This document shows, one piece after another, positions 1-13,759 of a DNA stretch of 64,000 nucleotides. Each line of letters opens with the position of its first letter. Position 1 is the first letter of the stretch. The translations under genes and the position numbers were made by a program. The DNA lies in contig JANPYM010000002.1 in the NCBI GenBank assembly GCA_025890175.1, positions 3,426,391 to 3,490,390 on the forward strand, in the 5' to 3' direction. The notes below the pieces were generated by a model that did not search any database, had not been told where the DNA came from, and was given only the letters and a program-made list of their open reading frames with translations. Source of the DNA: Ciborinia camelliae. Lineage: Eukaryota > Ascomycota > Leotiomycetes > Helotiales > Sclerotiniaceae.

Positions 1-3000
1 GGGAGCGACATGGAATCTGCTTATTGCTGATAGGGGTCTTTGTTTTGGGAGCGGGTTTGACTCGCTGGACTCTGCTGATTCAAAGAGTGAGCGGGTTTTT
101 GAGAAAATAGAACTAACTGGTCTTGGGTTACGTTGTGGGAGTGCATTATCTTTCTCTTGGTTTGCAGCTTTATACTGGTCTTCTGTTTGTGTCCAAGGAA
201 CAGAGTGGAGGTTTGGCGGCAATTGTGAAGTTGGTCTTTTTTCGGCTTGGCCTAATGTCGAAGGAGTTTGGGATGCAGAAGAAGAGTTTGAATCCGGTGC
301 ATTAGAAGCCAAGGTCGTTTCAGATGGCAAAAGCGAAGACGTATTCGATGATGAAGTGAGAGGATATTCCTGATCAACATGTACATTGCTTACGTGAAAT
401 GACGATTTTGCTGGACTTGTTATCGGAGATTTATATTCTTGTGGATTGAAGGGATCAAATTCGGCGGCTTCTTGAGGGATGGGGGATTTTATTCCTTCGT
501 CATCGCTTTGCTCTTGATTTGCTGAATGCTCATGGGTATCATTATTTGGAAGTGACCATCCTTCAGAAGATTGGAACTCCGATGCTAACATTTGCCCAAT
601 ATGAGGTTGTTCCGATTCTGGATTATAATACTGTGGTTGCTGAGGTGGAGTTGGAGGTCCAGAATCACCATCTTCTGATGCATAATATTCAAAAGATGGG
701 GCAGTATCAACCGTATGAGAGCGATTACGACCACCATCGATGTTCAATTGACTTCGGTAGTCGTTCTGAGGCTGGTCGTCATCTGAAATGGTAGGTAATT
801 CCCACCCATCATCATAGATGTTGTTTATAGAAGCATCATAATTTCGATGTTCTTCCGGTGTAAATATTTCAGATGGGGATTTTGGACTCAATGCAACATC
901 TGATGACTTGCGTGGTTCTGGCGAAGGCGTTAGGCTATTCCGAATTTCTGAAACTCTTGAGAATACTGCTGCATGTTCTGGACTTAAATCACTATTTCGT
1001 TGGTACAGTGATGTTGGACGTCTAGGAGATCCAGCTTCTGTGGTGAGGTTGTTAGTTTGGCCTAGTGATTTTTGTTCTACCTGCTCCGAATTTTCAGGAG
1101 TAGGATCCATTTCGTATAGAACGGGGCTTGGCTCCAATAATCGTGGTAGATTAGTACCATTAGAGTGATTTGGGGTTTTGATTGGCGCTTCCCAGTCCTC
1201 ACTATCGATTAATTCATTTGTGCCATTGGCACTGAGAGGCCATTCCGTTTCTTCATCATCGGAATAATTAGGGACAAGTTGCATTGGAGTCTGTTGTTGC
1301 TTTGTTGATCGAGGCTTCGAAACTTCAAGACTGATTTCGTGTGGGTACTCTAATTCATCGTGGTGGTTTGCTAGTAAGGGATTTTTGCTAGTTGAGCATT
1401 CCGGCTCCAATACCATTGGACTTTGTTCTGCATGCTCAGTTTGTAAAGCTGAATTCTCAGAGTGTTGGTCTGCTTCACATTGATCGATGTCAAACAGAAC
1501 CGATAGATCCACGTGATCTTGATCGTCTTGCGGATTATGGGAGAATTCTGCAGTGGCAATGCCTTGGAACTTCAAACCATGTGGTTTATTGTCTTGCATC
1601 CCAGTAGGTTCGGTAGAGATTCGTCCCTTTGGATAATCATCATCGTTTATATCCTCATTATTCCAATCTGGATGGAAAAATCCACTCTTTAGCATTTCTT
1701 CATCATCTTCATCCTCGTGATCTTCTTCAATATCAGAAAAAGCTTCATCATGTGATTCTTCTTGAATAGTTTCAAGGAAAGGCGGTTCCTCCTCATCCTC
1801 TATAGAACCTTCCCATTCATTCTCACTTTCAGAATGTGATTCGGTTTCTTCGCCTTCTTCCGTATCCCCATATTCTGAGCTCGAGTCTTGAGGATCATGA
1901 ATTCTATGTTCGTGCTGTGAAGCCTCAACTTCTTCGCTTGGTTCATCTGAGATTGCTTTTCCTCCACTTACTACCTCATCAGATTGATCGGGAGTGTTTC
2001 GATTCTCGTCGTGCTGAACTGTTGAATTGAAAATCTCATAGAAATCCTGTTCATCTCCACTCTCTTCACTTTGATGACGTTCGGTCTTTGCATCCTCCAA
2101 GTTAACAGACAGCTGTTCCGGTTCGAGCGTTTCAGATTCACTATCACCAGAAAGTTCATGATTCTCCTCTTTCCCACCTTCAACCTCAGCAGATCTATTT
2201 CCATTCCCTTGTTGTTGAGTCAGAAATTTCATTTGCTCATTCAGCAAAGCTATTTCTTCTCTCGCCGCAGTATCTTCGACACTTTCTAGGGAACTTGGTC
2301 TCCTTTGCTCTTCTTCAACAAGTTCATTCTCATTCACTTCTCCGTTGTAGTGCTCCTCTTTGATGAACTCTGCGTTCAAATGAGCAATTTCTTCTCTGGC
2401 ACGAACATCTTCGGGATCTTCGTTTGGTTCTTGTTGGGGCTGAGATATGGTATCTTGGCTGGTTGTCTTTACTTTCGGTGCTGTATTAATCTGATCTTCT
2501 TCAATACCGTTGGGCTGTTCTTTCTCTTGACTAAATGATGCCTCATGGATATCTTCAGAAATAGCCATAGTACTTAGACTTGATTGTGATATATCCATTA
2601 TCTCTGAGTTTTTTAAATGATTGATCTCACTGGGCTCTTCTTCCTGTTCCATTTCATTTGGGTCCATAGAGCTCTCAACAACATCAGGTCTCGAGTAAGA
2701 GCTTTCTCTTTGATTGCCAGTAGCTTCTTGAAGCGTTGGGGAAGGTAGCGGAGACCCAACATCCAAAGTCAAGATCGCACTTCCAGTGCCCTCAAACTCT
2801 TCTGGGTCAGGTGTGTTTACTTCCTCCACAATTGGAAATTTCCCTTTGTTACTTTTGTCAAATGGTGGCTGAATCTTCGCTTCATCAAGCTTCAGGTGCT
2901 TATTCTCAGCGTCAGGATTGGTGGTCTCTGAAGTAATTCCCTCTTCTTCACTAATGGTCTTTAATAAATCTCCATTCTCGTGCTGAATTGTAGCCATTGG

Positions 3001-5328
3001 CTCATCAATTCGGTACTTGATGTGGCCTGGTAACTGAACAGGTTCATCGATAGTCTGCGGATAATATTCTGGATTGCTATTGAGAGCTTCTTCGCCGTTA
3101 GATCGTCCATCATTCACCACATTGCTATTAACTGGAACTTCCGGTTCACGTATGTTGGCATCACTACCCTCGACTGTCGCTTGTACAATTTCTTGGAAAT
3201 TTTGAGTTTGTTCAGGGATACGCATCACCTTCTGAACCGGCTCAATAGCTACATAAGCCTTTTTGGGAATGACATCCAAAATGACATTACGAGTTTCTGG
3301 GAACTCTGATTCGTGGCTGAAAGTGCTATTGGCTGTAGCGTTGGTAACAGAATCAATATCAGCGTCTTTGACATGAAGCTCTTCTTGTTTTGGAACGGCT
3401 TTTTCGTTGATGATATCATTATCCTCGCCAGTATGCTGAGTATTGGTAGGCAATAAATGATTTTCGGCATTCTCAGGGGTGTCGAAGTTTGTTTGTGCCA
3501 CCTCCGGAGTTAGCCCTGAGCGTAGAAATTTTTTATCTGAACTGCTTTTCATATCTCCTGCTTGTTCGCTATTTACCATCGCGGTATCTTCAGCGCTCAC
3601 TGACTTGGCATGTATCCGTTGGCTTTGATCGGCTTCCGACTGATCATTTGACAGGGATTCAGATTGCAGTGATGATTTCTCAAGACTAGAGTGTACATCT
3701 TTATCGGTTGATTCCAGATCATCGTGAACTGTCCCAGTGTCATTTGATACTTGATCGGTGGTCTCTAGAGTCGTATCAACTTCTGAAATTTCTGGCACTT
3801 CTCGTTTGGTTAATTCATCATCTTGTGGAGCTTGAGAAATGAGATTAACTTCCTCGTGAGGCATCATCGATCCAGCGGCTTCTTCCTCCATGGCTTGTCG
3901 AATTTTCTCATTCAATTTGGCTATTTCTTCCCTGGCTACTCTGTCTTCAACAGATTCATGTGGAACATGAGCTGGGAAGGTACCGGCTTCTTTAGGTAAC
4001 TCTACCAAAGTATTATATTGCTTTGATTTGTCGTTGACATCTTCAGCTTGAACTTCAACTGATTGGCTCTCTTCAAAATGAATCTTGGCAATCTCCAATA
4101 CTTCTGACGAACCGTCTTGCTTTGGATTATCACTGGTTTCATTTTTACCCGCGTGAGTTGACTGATTCTCCTCAGCTGGATCTTTTGCAGTATCTTCAGG
4201 AATTGGTGGGGTGTCCGTGGGGGAAGTCCCAGACACCTCATGGATCTCCCTTGATATGTCTTCTACAGACTGTTCTACGTCTTCGGATTGATTTTGATAT
4301 TCTTGCGCAATGCTTTGAAGGGGTGGTTCCTGTCCAGGGTGTTGTTGCTCTTCAAGCTCAAGATGCTTTTCCTCAGGCATCAATGCAGGGGTTTGATCCA
4401 TAGGCGGTGATGCTACTTCAACATGTTCCGTGTCTGAGGACTGCGTCTCTTGTTCTTGGTGGATGACTTTCTCCGCTATTGGCAAAGCTAGCTCCACTCT
4501 CGATTCCTTGGCTTGCTCTAATACAAGGCTTTTTTCATTGTCGGCAACATCAGCCCCATAGTCCTGCGGGCCTTCAATTTTCTGCTCGTTCATATCACGA
4601 ATTGAGTCTTCATTTTTGATCGGATTATCTTGGCCATTCTTCCCCACGTCCTTCATGTTCTGATCCTCAGATGAAAGATCTGATTCTTGAACATTCAATA
4701 AAGTCTTTTTGCGACTCTTGTATTGAATTTTAGGTAGTACGGTCGGAATGTTGAGCTGTTCGTCGATTTGTCTGTTGATTTCCTATTTCATAAAACATTA
4801 GCATATACTCAAAAGATAGTCAGGGAAAGAATCAGAATTCAAACATACCCTCCTGGCAGCATCTAAACCATCTAAAGCTTTCTGACCATGCATCATTCGC
4901 TTCTCCAATTCATCCTCCAATTTTTCCATTTCTTCATCCACTCCATCCTCAACCACCTTGTGTCTGCTTTCGAATTCGGCCTTTCTTTTCTCTTCTTCCT
5001 CTTGCCTTGCCTTTTCTCTCTCCTTCACTGCATTCTCTATTCTTAATTTTCTCTCCTCATCTTCTCGTCTCCTTATCTCCTTTATCTCCTCCTCCTCTTT
5101 CTTAATTTCTTCCTCAATCTCTTGTTCCCGCTTGAGTCGTGCTTCTTCTCCCTCTTTTATTGCAATCTCATGAGCCGTCTTCAATTGCTGAAGCTGTTCA
5201 TCGCGTTCTTTTTCTAGTCGTACAATTTCAGCATCATGATCTGAGGTATCACTTATTAAAGTGATAGTCTTATGAATTTCATCAATATTTGAATGAAGTC
5301 TTTCAACTAAATCTGCCACCGAAATCAT
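1..5328 (-). CDS. Giant acidic coiled-coil / disordered protein, N-terminal part
   Basis: I do not recognise the family. Exon 1 is 5328-4849 (160 codons) and exon 2 runs from 4782 to the left edge without a stop, so at least 1754 residues are present and the C-terminus is missing. The intron 4783-4848 has a GTATGT donor and TAG acceptor and is phase 0. Residues about 1-155 are a highly charged Glu/Lys/Arg helix, very likely a coiled coil. The remainder is Glu/Ser/Pro/Gln-rich low-complexity sequence, probably disordered, with acidic runs (for example around 1680-1850). A motif with the core AREEIAxLN occurs three times (3899-3956, 2369-2420, 2227-2286). The start is the first ATG of the open frame. 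Such a layout fits a cytoskeletal or scaffold protein, but no function can be assigned. Confidence 0.85.
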
Positions 5329-7000
5329 CTTTTTTTCTATCTGGGATCTTAGTTTTGAGTTTGTAGTGCCGTATAAGTATGTAAAGATGAAGTATTAATT
5401 CAGAAAGTATGAAAATAGAAAAGAATGGGAACTTAAAGAACTTTAGACGAAATATATGGATATAGAAACGAATGTAGCACACCAACAGAGCAATATAATC
5501 ACAAAACAATGATTCCAGTCATTCAATGCGATCTAATCGCTGTAGCAGTTGTAGAAACAGAAACAGTAGATGAGTTTTTGGAAATTACAACTCATTAATG
5601 ACGTTTTTCGTTTCTTACTCGAAGGTTAATAGAGTAAAGATTAAAAGGATAATGCCAGTTTCACTAAATGCCATCACAATGGATACTTGTCTTCATCGAA
5701 TGAGGGTTTGAGTAGAAACATACGCATAAGACGAATCGTTTCATGCATCATGCATTGATCACTCAAGATTACTCAGGTAATATATTTTTACCTAGGTAGT
5801 CCAAAATGCTCGAGGGATCCTAGAGAATCAAAATGACGATTGAGGCTCAGCATTTTGATGGATCTCTTGCGTAAGCGTGTTGCCACTTCTTCGATATATA
5901 CAAATTCTTGGAGGCTACTGGCCATCGGATGAAGTATATTAATTGAAGATATCATGGACGGTTGTTGGTTTTCGGCATCCTTCCGAAGCCAGGAGGAACC
6001 CAAGATGTCCGAGCGTCACAGTCACCTGATATCGAAATCCTCTCGCGCACGTGCTCAACCTCCAGGACATTGTCGGCTGCCAGTGTCTAGGAATTTTTCC
6101 TCTTGCTTCATATCCCCTTCCCATGTTCGACTAAATTCTTATTTCATTCACCCCTCGCCAAATTAACCCTCAGTCTACCCCTTCCCCGACGTCAAACTCC
6201 CTCCAACAGCTCGCGCGGCCCAACTCCAAACTCAGGGGTCATAATCCCTGCCAACGCTCGAACAGTTCTCCGACACGTTGCACTTGTGAAACTCCAAGTT
6301 CCAGACTCAGATGAAAGTGAATATGGCTTTGCCTAAAAGATTTTTCACCTGAACTAGACAGCCAATCCCATCCCTCAGGATATGTACGTAACCCTATCAT
6401 CTCGGCATTCAAAATTCAGGATCCACCTCTGAAGTAAAGAAGGTTTGGGAAAGATTTTAGTGTGAGCGAACCCTTAGGCTCACAATACCGACGAACCTGG
6501 CATGTATTTTCAGCGGGAGGATTGTAGTTCTTGATGGGTGGGTTCGTGTAGGATGTAAATTACAAGGCCATTTGCCAAGGTGATGGTTCATTTAGGCTGT
6601 TTTCACGTTGCTTTCTTGCCTCATCTTGTAAATTAATCAATAGAATATCAAATATGGAATGTGCATCGATAGATTAAGAAGAATCATTCTGGTGTTGTTT
6701 TTGATTCGTATTATAAGTAAGGTAATGATCGTGTCTAAGAAAAACTAAAATAATATGCCACGATGTTACATTGTTGCTAGCTTCCAGAACTACCTAATAT
6801 CCAAGCCCCAAGAAGAGAACATTGCTTCATCAACTCAAGCTACAAGCCGATTAACCTGAGCATGACATCTGAACCCCTCCCCAAATCCCTCGATAGATTT
6901 CCTTCCATTCCTCCATTACTCGTGCAAAGATTCTATAATGATACAGTTCCCCCTCTTAGAAAATAAAATTTGTACACTTCCTCTTAATTCCCAAAGTCGT
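5329..7000. other. Intergenic, no supported gene
   Basis: This is the shared upstream side of the giant coiled-coil gene and the downstream side of the next minus-strand gene. Short overlapping frames near 5950-6340 on both strands lack splice context and family features. A CACGTG palindrome lies near 6049. I see nothing else. Confidence 0.6.
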
Positions 7001-8037
7001 TTAAATTCGTGATATGTCTCCCTTCGTGGCCCTGGCAATTCTTGATCTGAATTGATCTCGGAATTGCATTCTACCAATGGTGCCATAAGAAAGGGTGGCA
7101 ATAAATAGGATTGCCCATACACCTGTGATGACGCCACCAATTGGGAAGATGAAAATTTTGAGACCAGGAACTACAAAAGGAGCATCAGATGCGACGACGA
7201 GAGTTTGAAGAGGAGGTTCAACGACGGTCTTAGTAACTCCGCTGGCTTGTGTGGAAAGTTCACCATTGACGAAAGATGCCTGCTTAGTATTAAGGATTGC
7301 ATTCACGGTTCGACCTGAATTATCTTTGCCAGTCAAAGTCACCTTTGGAGTCAAGAGTGCTTCTAAGGTTGAGCTAATATAAGTTAGATTGAGATTCTTG
7401 TAGTTTTTGGGAATTGAACATACCTATCCATTTCCATACCAACATATTCTTTATTCAGCTGGCCAATAAAAGCATATGATTGGACTAAAGTGAAAGTACC
7501 ACCAGTAGTAGTGTTCGTTGTTGATTGTCGGTTTTGAATTGATCGTGGCAAAGAGATACCTTCGCTTCGGGCCATCAAAGCCGACATATTAACAGCCTTT
7601 ACTGTAGCGCCTTCGTAGTTCAACCCAACTTGAACATCCTGGCTTGAAATTTTGGCAAACTTTCCTGTAGGGGCAGAGACATTATATAATCGAAGATCGG
7701 CCTTGAAAGCTCCAGTACTGTTGTCGAGATATGGCAAATTATAACAGAGTGCTAGACCAGATGGATTGGTGGCCTGGCCATTCAATAAATCTAATGCCTG
7801 ATTACATGCTGCCTCGGTTTTAATATTCCAATCCGAAAGATTTGTCGCTCCTGTGGTTATGGTTGCCGGTGCATCCGTAATAGATCTTCGACGGTCATCG
7901 ATAATATTATCCATATATCTTCTCAACAGTTCTTCCTTATTATCTCGACGAACCACCAAATTCGCATCCATCATTACACCTGCGCTAACATGACCGGCAA
8001 GTAGAAGCGATAATGTTGTAGCTGCGTGCCAAAACAT
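7001..8037 (-). CDS. Secretory-pathway protein with signal peptide and one C-terminal TM segment
   Basis: Exons 8037-7424 and 7373-7001 are joined across a 50-bp phase-2 intron (GTATGT...TTAG) and give 328 residues. The chosen ATG starts a clear signal peptide (residues about 1-20, ending Val-Ser-Ala-Gly). A longer open frame upstream has no ATG. The ectodomain of about 255 residues carries several N-glycosylation sequons (NLS, NST, NVS, NMS, NTT) and a region with many Ser/Thr. A single hydrophobic segment at about 278-302 is followed by a short basic tail with several Arg, so the protein should be type I with a cytosolic tail in the ER, cell membrane or vacuole. I do not recognise a named domain. 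Similar architecture is common in fungal cell-surface and ER quality-control proteins, but I do not assign a role. Confidence 0.85.
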
Positions 8038-11000
8038 AATGAGTAGTGATAATGTAAAAGTTGAGACCGGGGGATAAGAACAACCCAAGTTATGGTTGAA
8101 AGATTAATAAAAATTAATTTGAATAACCCGACCGGCGGTGAGAAAGTACATCAAAGGTTTCTTGAGAAGGAGGTATTAAGAGGAAATGGGCCTGCCCGTG
8201 AATTGAAGTGGGAGAAGAGGAGATATTATTATTTACTTTGCCAACACAAGAAAAATATTATTGATTGGAGATGGAGGATATAATTATGAAGAAGGATAGA
8301 AATAGAATCAAAGTGACATGTCAAGGAAATGCCAAATAAGGCTAGCAATGAAAAACACGGATCCCGTAACAGAAAGTCATAGACATCAGGAAGCAAAACA
8401 ACAAGATGAGGCTCGTGTCATCTCAACCTCGATACAGAACGAGTATGAGTATATAAGCCCCCCCAGACAAATTTTGTTGAACTTGAAGTTACTTGGTTGA
8501 AAGCTTAGCTTTAGCCCCGGCTGCTATGAGACATCCCCTGTCCAAAATTGCTAGCTTCTCCAATTAAAAGGCCGTAGCATGTGAGAGACATACGGGACAA
8601 TCTGGAGCACTCTTGAGACAGTGAGACCATCGTATACGCGGTCATGTTAGGTGGGTTGCCAAGCCTATAATGAATAATATTGATTGAAGGTTCTTGAAGA
8701 ATGAGATCGACAGATTCGAGACAAGGAGGTCACGGCCTGTCAGATGGGTGGCGGTCACGGATGATGACGCTTGTCAGTGCTTGCATACCTAGTACTGTTA
8801 TGGGACTTGAGACTTTGAGAGTAGGAGATGCATGGCAGAGCGCCCGGAGTAATTTTTATATCAAAGAGTGACAATTTGGGGGCAGAAAATTTCGTCTACC
8901 GGTATGATATTAGAAAAGACTTCTCTAGCCTTGGAGGATTTTGCATCAGAATACAATGGTTGTAGACATGAGGATCAAAGAATGAAATTTTTTCCATATC
9001 CTTTTGATCAAGGTCAAGGTCAAGTTCAAGGTCAAGGAGTTTCCAGCGTTTTGACCTGAGCGGCGTTGTTGATAATTCGAGACATTAAGGTCGTCTGGAA
9101 AGATGAGGGAGGTATGAAGCTTTCTGGGTCTCATCATCAATTAATACCAGTGTACCTTAATCGGTACTAACTCCATCGGTTAGAGGCTCGGTACCGGGCC
9201 ACCATCTTATTTATCTAGGACCTATCCATCCTTTGAACTAGCCCCATTTTGGTTTAGAATAATGTTACAGACTATAGGTACAAACAAACACATTCACAAT
9301 TTTTATCATCCTCGTCATCAAACAACGGAATGTGAATAACCTCATCTAATTCCTATAATTTCTACTGTCTCCATCAAACTTCATTACTTACGGACCAGCA
9401 AAGTTTTAGGATTCTCCAGCTACAATTGCACTTTGTACCTTCTTGCAACACCTACATCATACGATGAGACGATGTTCACACAATTTTAGATACGGGAGAA
9501 TACGATTTAAATATTCTTCAACATGATTTCAATGGATGCCGAGTCTCTTCGCCTTGCACCTACATATGTATGCATATGTGCCCTTGCGCCATTTAACAAT
9601 GACTGGCTGAAACATTGGCAAGGACTGGCTGAGCATTATCACTACTGGAAATTTGTTGAAGTTTTTTCTTTCGGGCGCAGCGAGCAAACGAGAGGTTGAC
9701 AATTGCCCTTTAAGCGCCCATAAAAGATCGATCGTTCAACTGTTGGATCAATTTTACATCTGACATCGATGCCAATCGTTCCGCAGTCATCTGACACGTA
9801 TGAGACAGACTAAATTCCAAATCCATAATAGAGCCAGACAACGCGGCCTTCTCTCCATTCCAATTATGCATTGTTATTTTCTGTATATATTGGGCTATTG
9901 TACCTCATGCCACCATCCGATTTCATTTTCCGTGCCAATTATTTTCGGTCAACAAGGAGTCACGACAGATTTACTGCTTGTATGACCTCAAATGAAAATC
10001 TTCAGAGGATGGAATCAGGGAATGTTCACATCCTTCGAATCTTCGATCCCCATATCACTTTTACAGTGCCGGCAATACATTTTGGAGTGATCTTATTGAG
10101 ATGTGTTCAGACCTTGTATTATTCCTTTTTACCTTCATATTCTGAAACATTGTTTATTCTTCGGTTCGTTGCGATGCAAGTCAGCTCGCGAAGAAGTCTT
10201 TGCCGCAACATTTCATTCCTTACAAGTCCTATTCTCAGCCTCCGCAGTGAGGTCGAATATTGGGCCATCATGGTATATGTCCGACAAAACTAAATTTACA
10301 CCGGCATGTGAACACCAACAAGAGAAAAGGTAGTCCCTTTTGCGGTGCATAAATACGGGGTTTCAATCGCGGTCTTCGTATTATTGTCCAGCCTTCCCAC
10401 TGCTTTTGATGAAGGCAAAAGTATTCTTGTAGACGACTTTGTGCTCCTCCTGTCTAATTACATCCTGAACTTGTCGTGATGTAGATTATTCCCGTTCAGC
10501 AAATCCTTCCAATGGTTCTTTATATATTTTCGGCTGGGAATGGGATTCTCTACCGATTCCATTCGCGGTGAATGGAAATATATTTTAAGGATTTCATATT
10601 TCCTTTATGCTATTATCGCATACATTGATCCTAGGGCTTGCCTACACGGTATAATAATTTCTACTGATATTGGAAAGAGTATATCCGAAGTATGCCTTTG
10701 AAGGCGGGGTTCATCTGGAAAAAGATCTTTAGTAAAGGTTCCTTGTATTGTTTTCTGGACAACACTATTCTTGTCTGAAGCGGAAAAATTCAATAGACAT
10801 TGATTGTGATCTACCCATGCATTACTGGGAGACTAATGACCTTGTGTATATTGACCTTTATCTATTTCTTCAGCCCTGCGTAGATCAAACTAAACTTCCG
10901 CATAAGGATTCCACTATCATTGGTATAGATATAAACTTATTTCAGCATTAAGATAATATTCTTTGGTAAAAACCTACAGATGCTTGGTCCCTTGATCATA

Positions 11001-11243
11001 AATCTGTTGTTATTGGTTTTGTGTCGGGAGGACAAAGCTTGGAGTATGGCTTCACAGCCATTAAATACTCACGATCGAGTCATCAATCTTATTTCAAACA
11101 GGTAACAAGTAGTTCCTCAAAAATCACTAACTTCTGCGTTCTTGGAGCACACTGAAAGTAAGGTTCGACTTGGACATGAATATTAAAATGCGGCCTTTTA
11201 TTAATAGAAATTTAACCCAATCCAGGTCTTGAACTCAAGATGT
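8038..11243. other. 3.2-kb intergenic stretch
   Basis: No frame with an ATG, splice sites or recognisable domain is seen. The longest frame (about 140 codons at 9871-10293) begins at a TTG and has no family features. It contains a short TCAAGG-type repeat at 9008-9037. Confidence 0.6.
9008..9037. repeat. TCAAGG-type hexamer microsatellite
   Basis: About five copies of TCAAGG, one with a G-to-T change, read directly from the sequence. Confidence 0.8.
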
Positions 11244-12766
11244 CTACGCCCTCAAACGAAGGGATATTCGAACCAATATCCATGTTACGATCAACCCGAA
11301 CCAAGCTCCAAAGATTATCCCAAGTCCCGCAAGAAGTCTTGCGTCCGCAATTAATGATACCAGGAGGTTTCTCAACCCCTCAGTCATCAGCAACCAGCTA
11401 TACAAAGGTGCCTTCATATTGGGCCATGCATCTGCGGCTGACTGGGTGGACTTTAATGCATCTGCCATTTTCCACGCCACCCGATTACCGATACTATCCC
11501 ATGTTGCCTCCTCTGCTATTCTTCGAGACTCGATACTCATTGTTGATCTCAATTGAGAATCTTTACTTAATCGTAGGACTTTTTCAACGAATTCCTTGAG
11601 GCTTGCAGGGGGTATTAAATATCCGGTCTGATTATCTATAACAATTTCAGATGGTCTAATGATAGTCAGCATGTCCTAATTCATCGCAGAATTCCAACTT
11701 ACCCTCCTTCATCTCTCGCAATAACTGGCACACCACTGGCCATCGATTCCAAGACCACCAAGCCAAAAGTCTCAGTAATTGAACAGTGTAAAAATATATC
11801 AGCAGAAGCATAAGCTGAGACTAGTGCCTCGCCTCTAAGCATTCCGGTGAAGATGACTTTTCCCTCCGTCGCTAAACCTTTGAATAAATTCTTTACTTCC
11901 TGTTCTACCTTTTGGCTTTGATTACCTCCAACTATGATCAGCTTAAAATTTAGATCCCTTCTGTGCAGTTCTTTCACCACTTCACTTAAAAACTCAAATC
12001 CTTTCTCTGGTGCAAGTCTAGCTACACAGATCATGATTAATTCACCGTTGGGGGCCCAGTCTTCTCGAAGCTTTTCTAATCTTTTCGATGGATGAAACAT
12101 TGAGCCATCAACTCCCCTCCTCAGGTTCACCATCTTTTCCGCCTGAACCCCAGTTTTCACCAAGTACCTTTTGACATATCTACTTGGATAAAATACTGTC
12201 TTCACACCTTCCCATTGAAAGAGGTAACCTTGTACTCTTCCAAAAACCAAAACTGCCCATCTATCCAACGGTGAGGGGAATAAGATTTCGCAATAACCTG
12301 ATAAATCCGTCTGAAAATTCAACAGCACAGGAATTTGTGATTTTTTCTGCTGTTGCCTCAATTGTAATAATATCTGAAATCCTAAAGATGCAGGACTAGC
12401 AAGATATATCAGATCTGGCCTTGATCCAAAGGTTCTAGCATATAATTGTGACAGGCGTACAGGATAAACTACCGAAAGTTCGGGATTGTAAGGTAATGGA
12501 TATCCTTTGAGCCGTAGTTCGATTTGGTCATTCTTCGTTGTTGAAGCAATGGGAGGAGCTCCAGTCGAATTATGAGGTGCGACGACAGCAACAAGTACTC
12601 CATTTCGGCGTAGATATTCGACGAGATTTAAAGTTGTTCGACTCACACCGTTTACGGGTCCGAATGATTCTGTAGCAAGGAGTATATGCTTCCCCTTAAG
12701 AGCTTCGGGAAATTCTGACGTATTTTGTTTCGGGTGATCTTCAGATGGTTTCATTTTAAAATTCAT
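11244..12766 (-). CDS. GT4-family glycosyltransferase with C-terminal membrane anchor
   Basis: Exons 12766-11703 and 11655-11244 join across a 47-bp phase-2 intron (GTAAGT...TTAG), giving 491 residues. The N-terminal Rossmann half begins at about residue 27 with the GPVNGVSRTT segment typical of GT4 retaining enzymes. The C-terminal half has the nucleotide-sugar segment with the E-x7-E motif ETFGLVVLE (Glu332 and Glu340), then GVPVIARDEGGPSEIV, which the splice restores exactly. Two hydrophobic segments in the last 60 residues suggest membrane anchoring. The closest families I know are the SQD2/MgtA-type lipid glycosyltransferases. It is divergent from a UDP-glucose-dehydrogenase-type gene 1 kb away, so a lipid-linked hexuronate or hexose product is a reasonable inference. 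Donor and acceptor are not shown by sequence. Confidence 0.92.
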
Positions 12767-13759
12767 TTGATAAACTTATGGAGAGATGAGTTCCTGGGAA
12801 TTCTTTTACGGGCAGTGGCATAATATCTATCTTATATTCTTCGTGAGAAACGAAAGATAATTATTGCCCAACCGAAATCTTCCCCAGGTCTTGCATGAGG
12901 TTAGACTATCCACCCACATGACTGGTCATCATGTCACGACTTTTTGTCATTTGCCCCAGTCATTAAGTATGAATTTTACTTGAAAATGATCTCAGGAACA
13001 GAGTAAGAATATTTTCCCCTTAAACATGTTGCCAACAGCGTGTTGTTCAATATCTCACTCTTATTGAATATTTGTTTCACCCCACTCATCCAATCAGAAC
13101 CGAGATAATAACTCCACGTGGGGAAGTTTCTGGCCCAGGGCTTCAGACAAGATGATGATTTCAATTTTGGTTATCTTCTTCCGGAAACTATACAGATAGA
13201 TAACATGTCCACGGTATAGAAGGACAATCAATTATGAAGATAACGATAGAAAATGCTATAAAAAATCATCGTTCGTCCAATATTACCCATGAACCAGTAT
13301 CTTTGTCAACGTGTATAAATTTGTTGGCTCTGCTTTCCTATTGAATATTTTAAATATTTCATTATTTTGTCCTTGTGATGGATGGTGGATGGGAATTGAG
13401 TATCATGAAGTTTCATGGATCAGTTGATGATGCACTTTCCAGAAAATAAACGGAGGATGGGTTGTAGAATCGTACCTCCTGCTTTTATCATCTGTTCCTT
13501 CCTTGTCTATCTTTTCTCTCTTTCTTTTTCCCATCATAATTATTATTCATGTTTCCTTATTTGTTTTCTATCTTGGTATACAAATATATAAAGAATCGCT
13601 GGTTTATTGGGAATCTCAAGTTCTAACTTAATCTTTGATTATCATTCGCTCAATACTCAGAGCCCTTGATTTTGATCTTTAATCTTCTCGGAAAGTTTCA
13701 ATGATATAAAATCTGTCCCCTGCACTTTATATATTCAACGAGAAATCAAATCTCTGAAT
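12767..13759. other. Divergent promoter region between GT4 and dehydrogenase genes
   Basis: About 1 kb of AT-rich DNA separating the two start codons. A TATA-like run lies at 13583-13591, about 170 bp before the dehydrogenase ATG. A bidirectional regulatory role is inferred from the head-to-head layout only. Confidence 0.5.
13583..13591 (+). promoter_or_regulatory. Possible TATA box of the dehydrogenase gene
   Basis: ATATATAAA about 170 bp upstream of the ATG at 13760, preceding a pyrimidine-rich leader. Position relative to any transcription start is unknown. Confidence 0.35.

Noticed and set aside
5939..6336. Overlapping short frames on both strands upstream of the giant gene
   Set aside because: They overlap each other antisense and show no family features.
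9871..10293. 140-codon plus-strand frame
   Set aside because: It begins at TTG, has no ATG in a plausible place, no domain and no splice signals.
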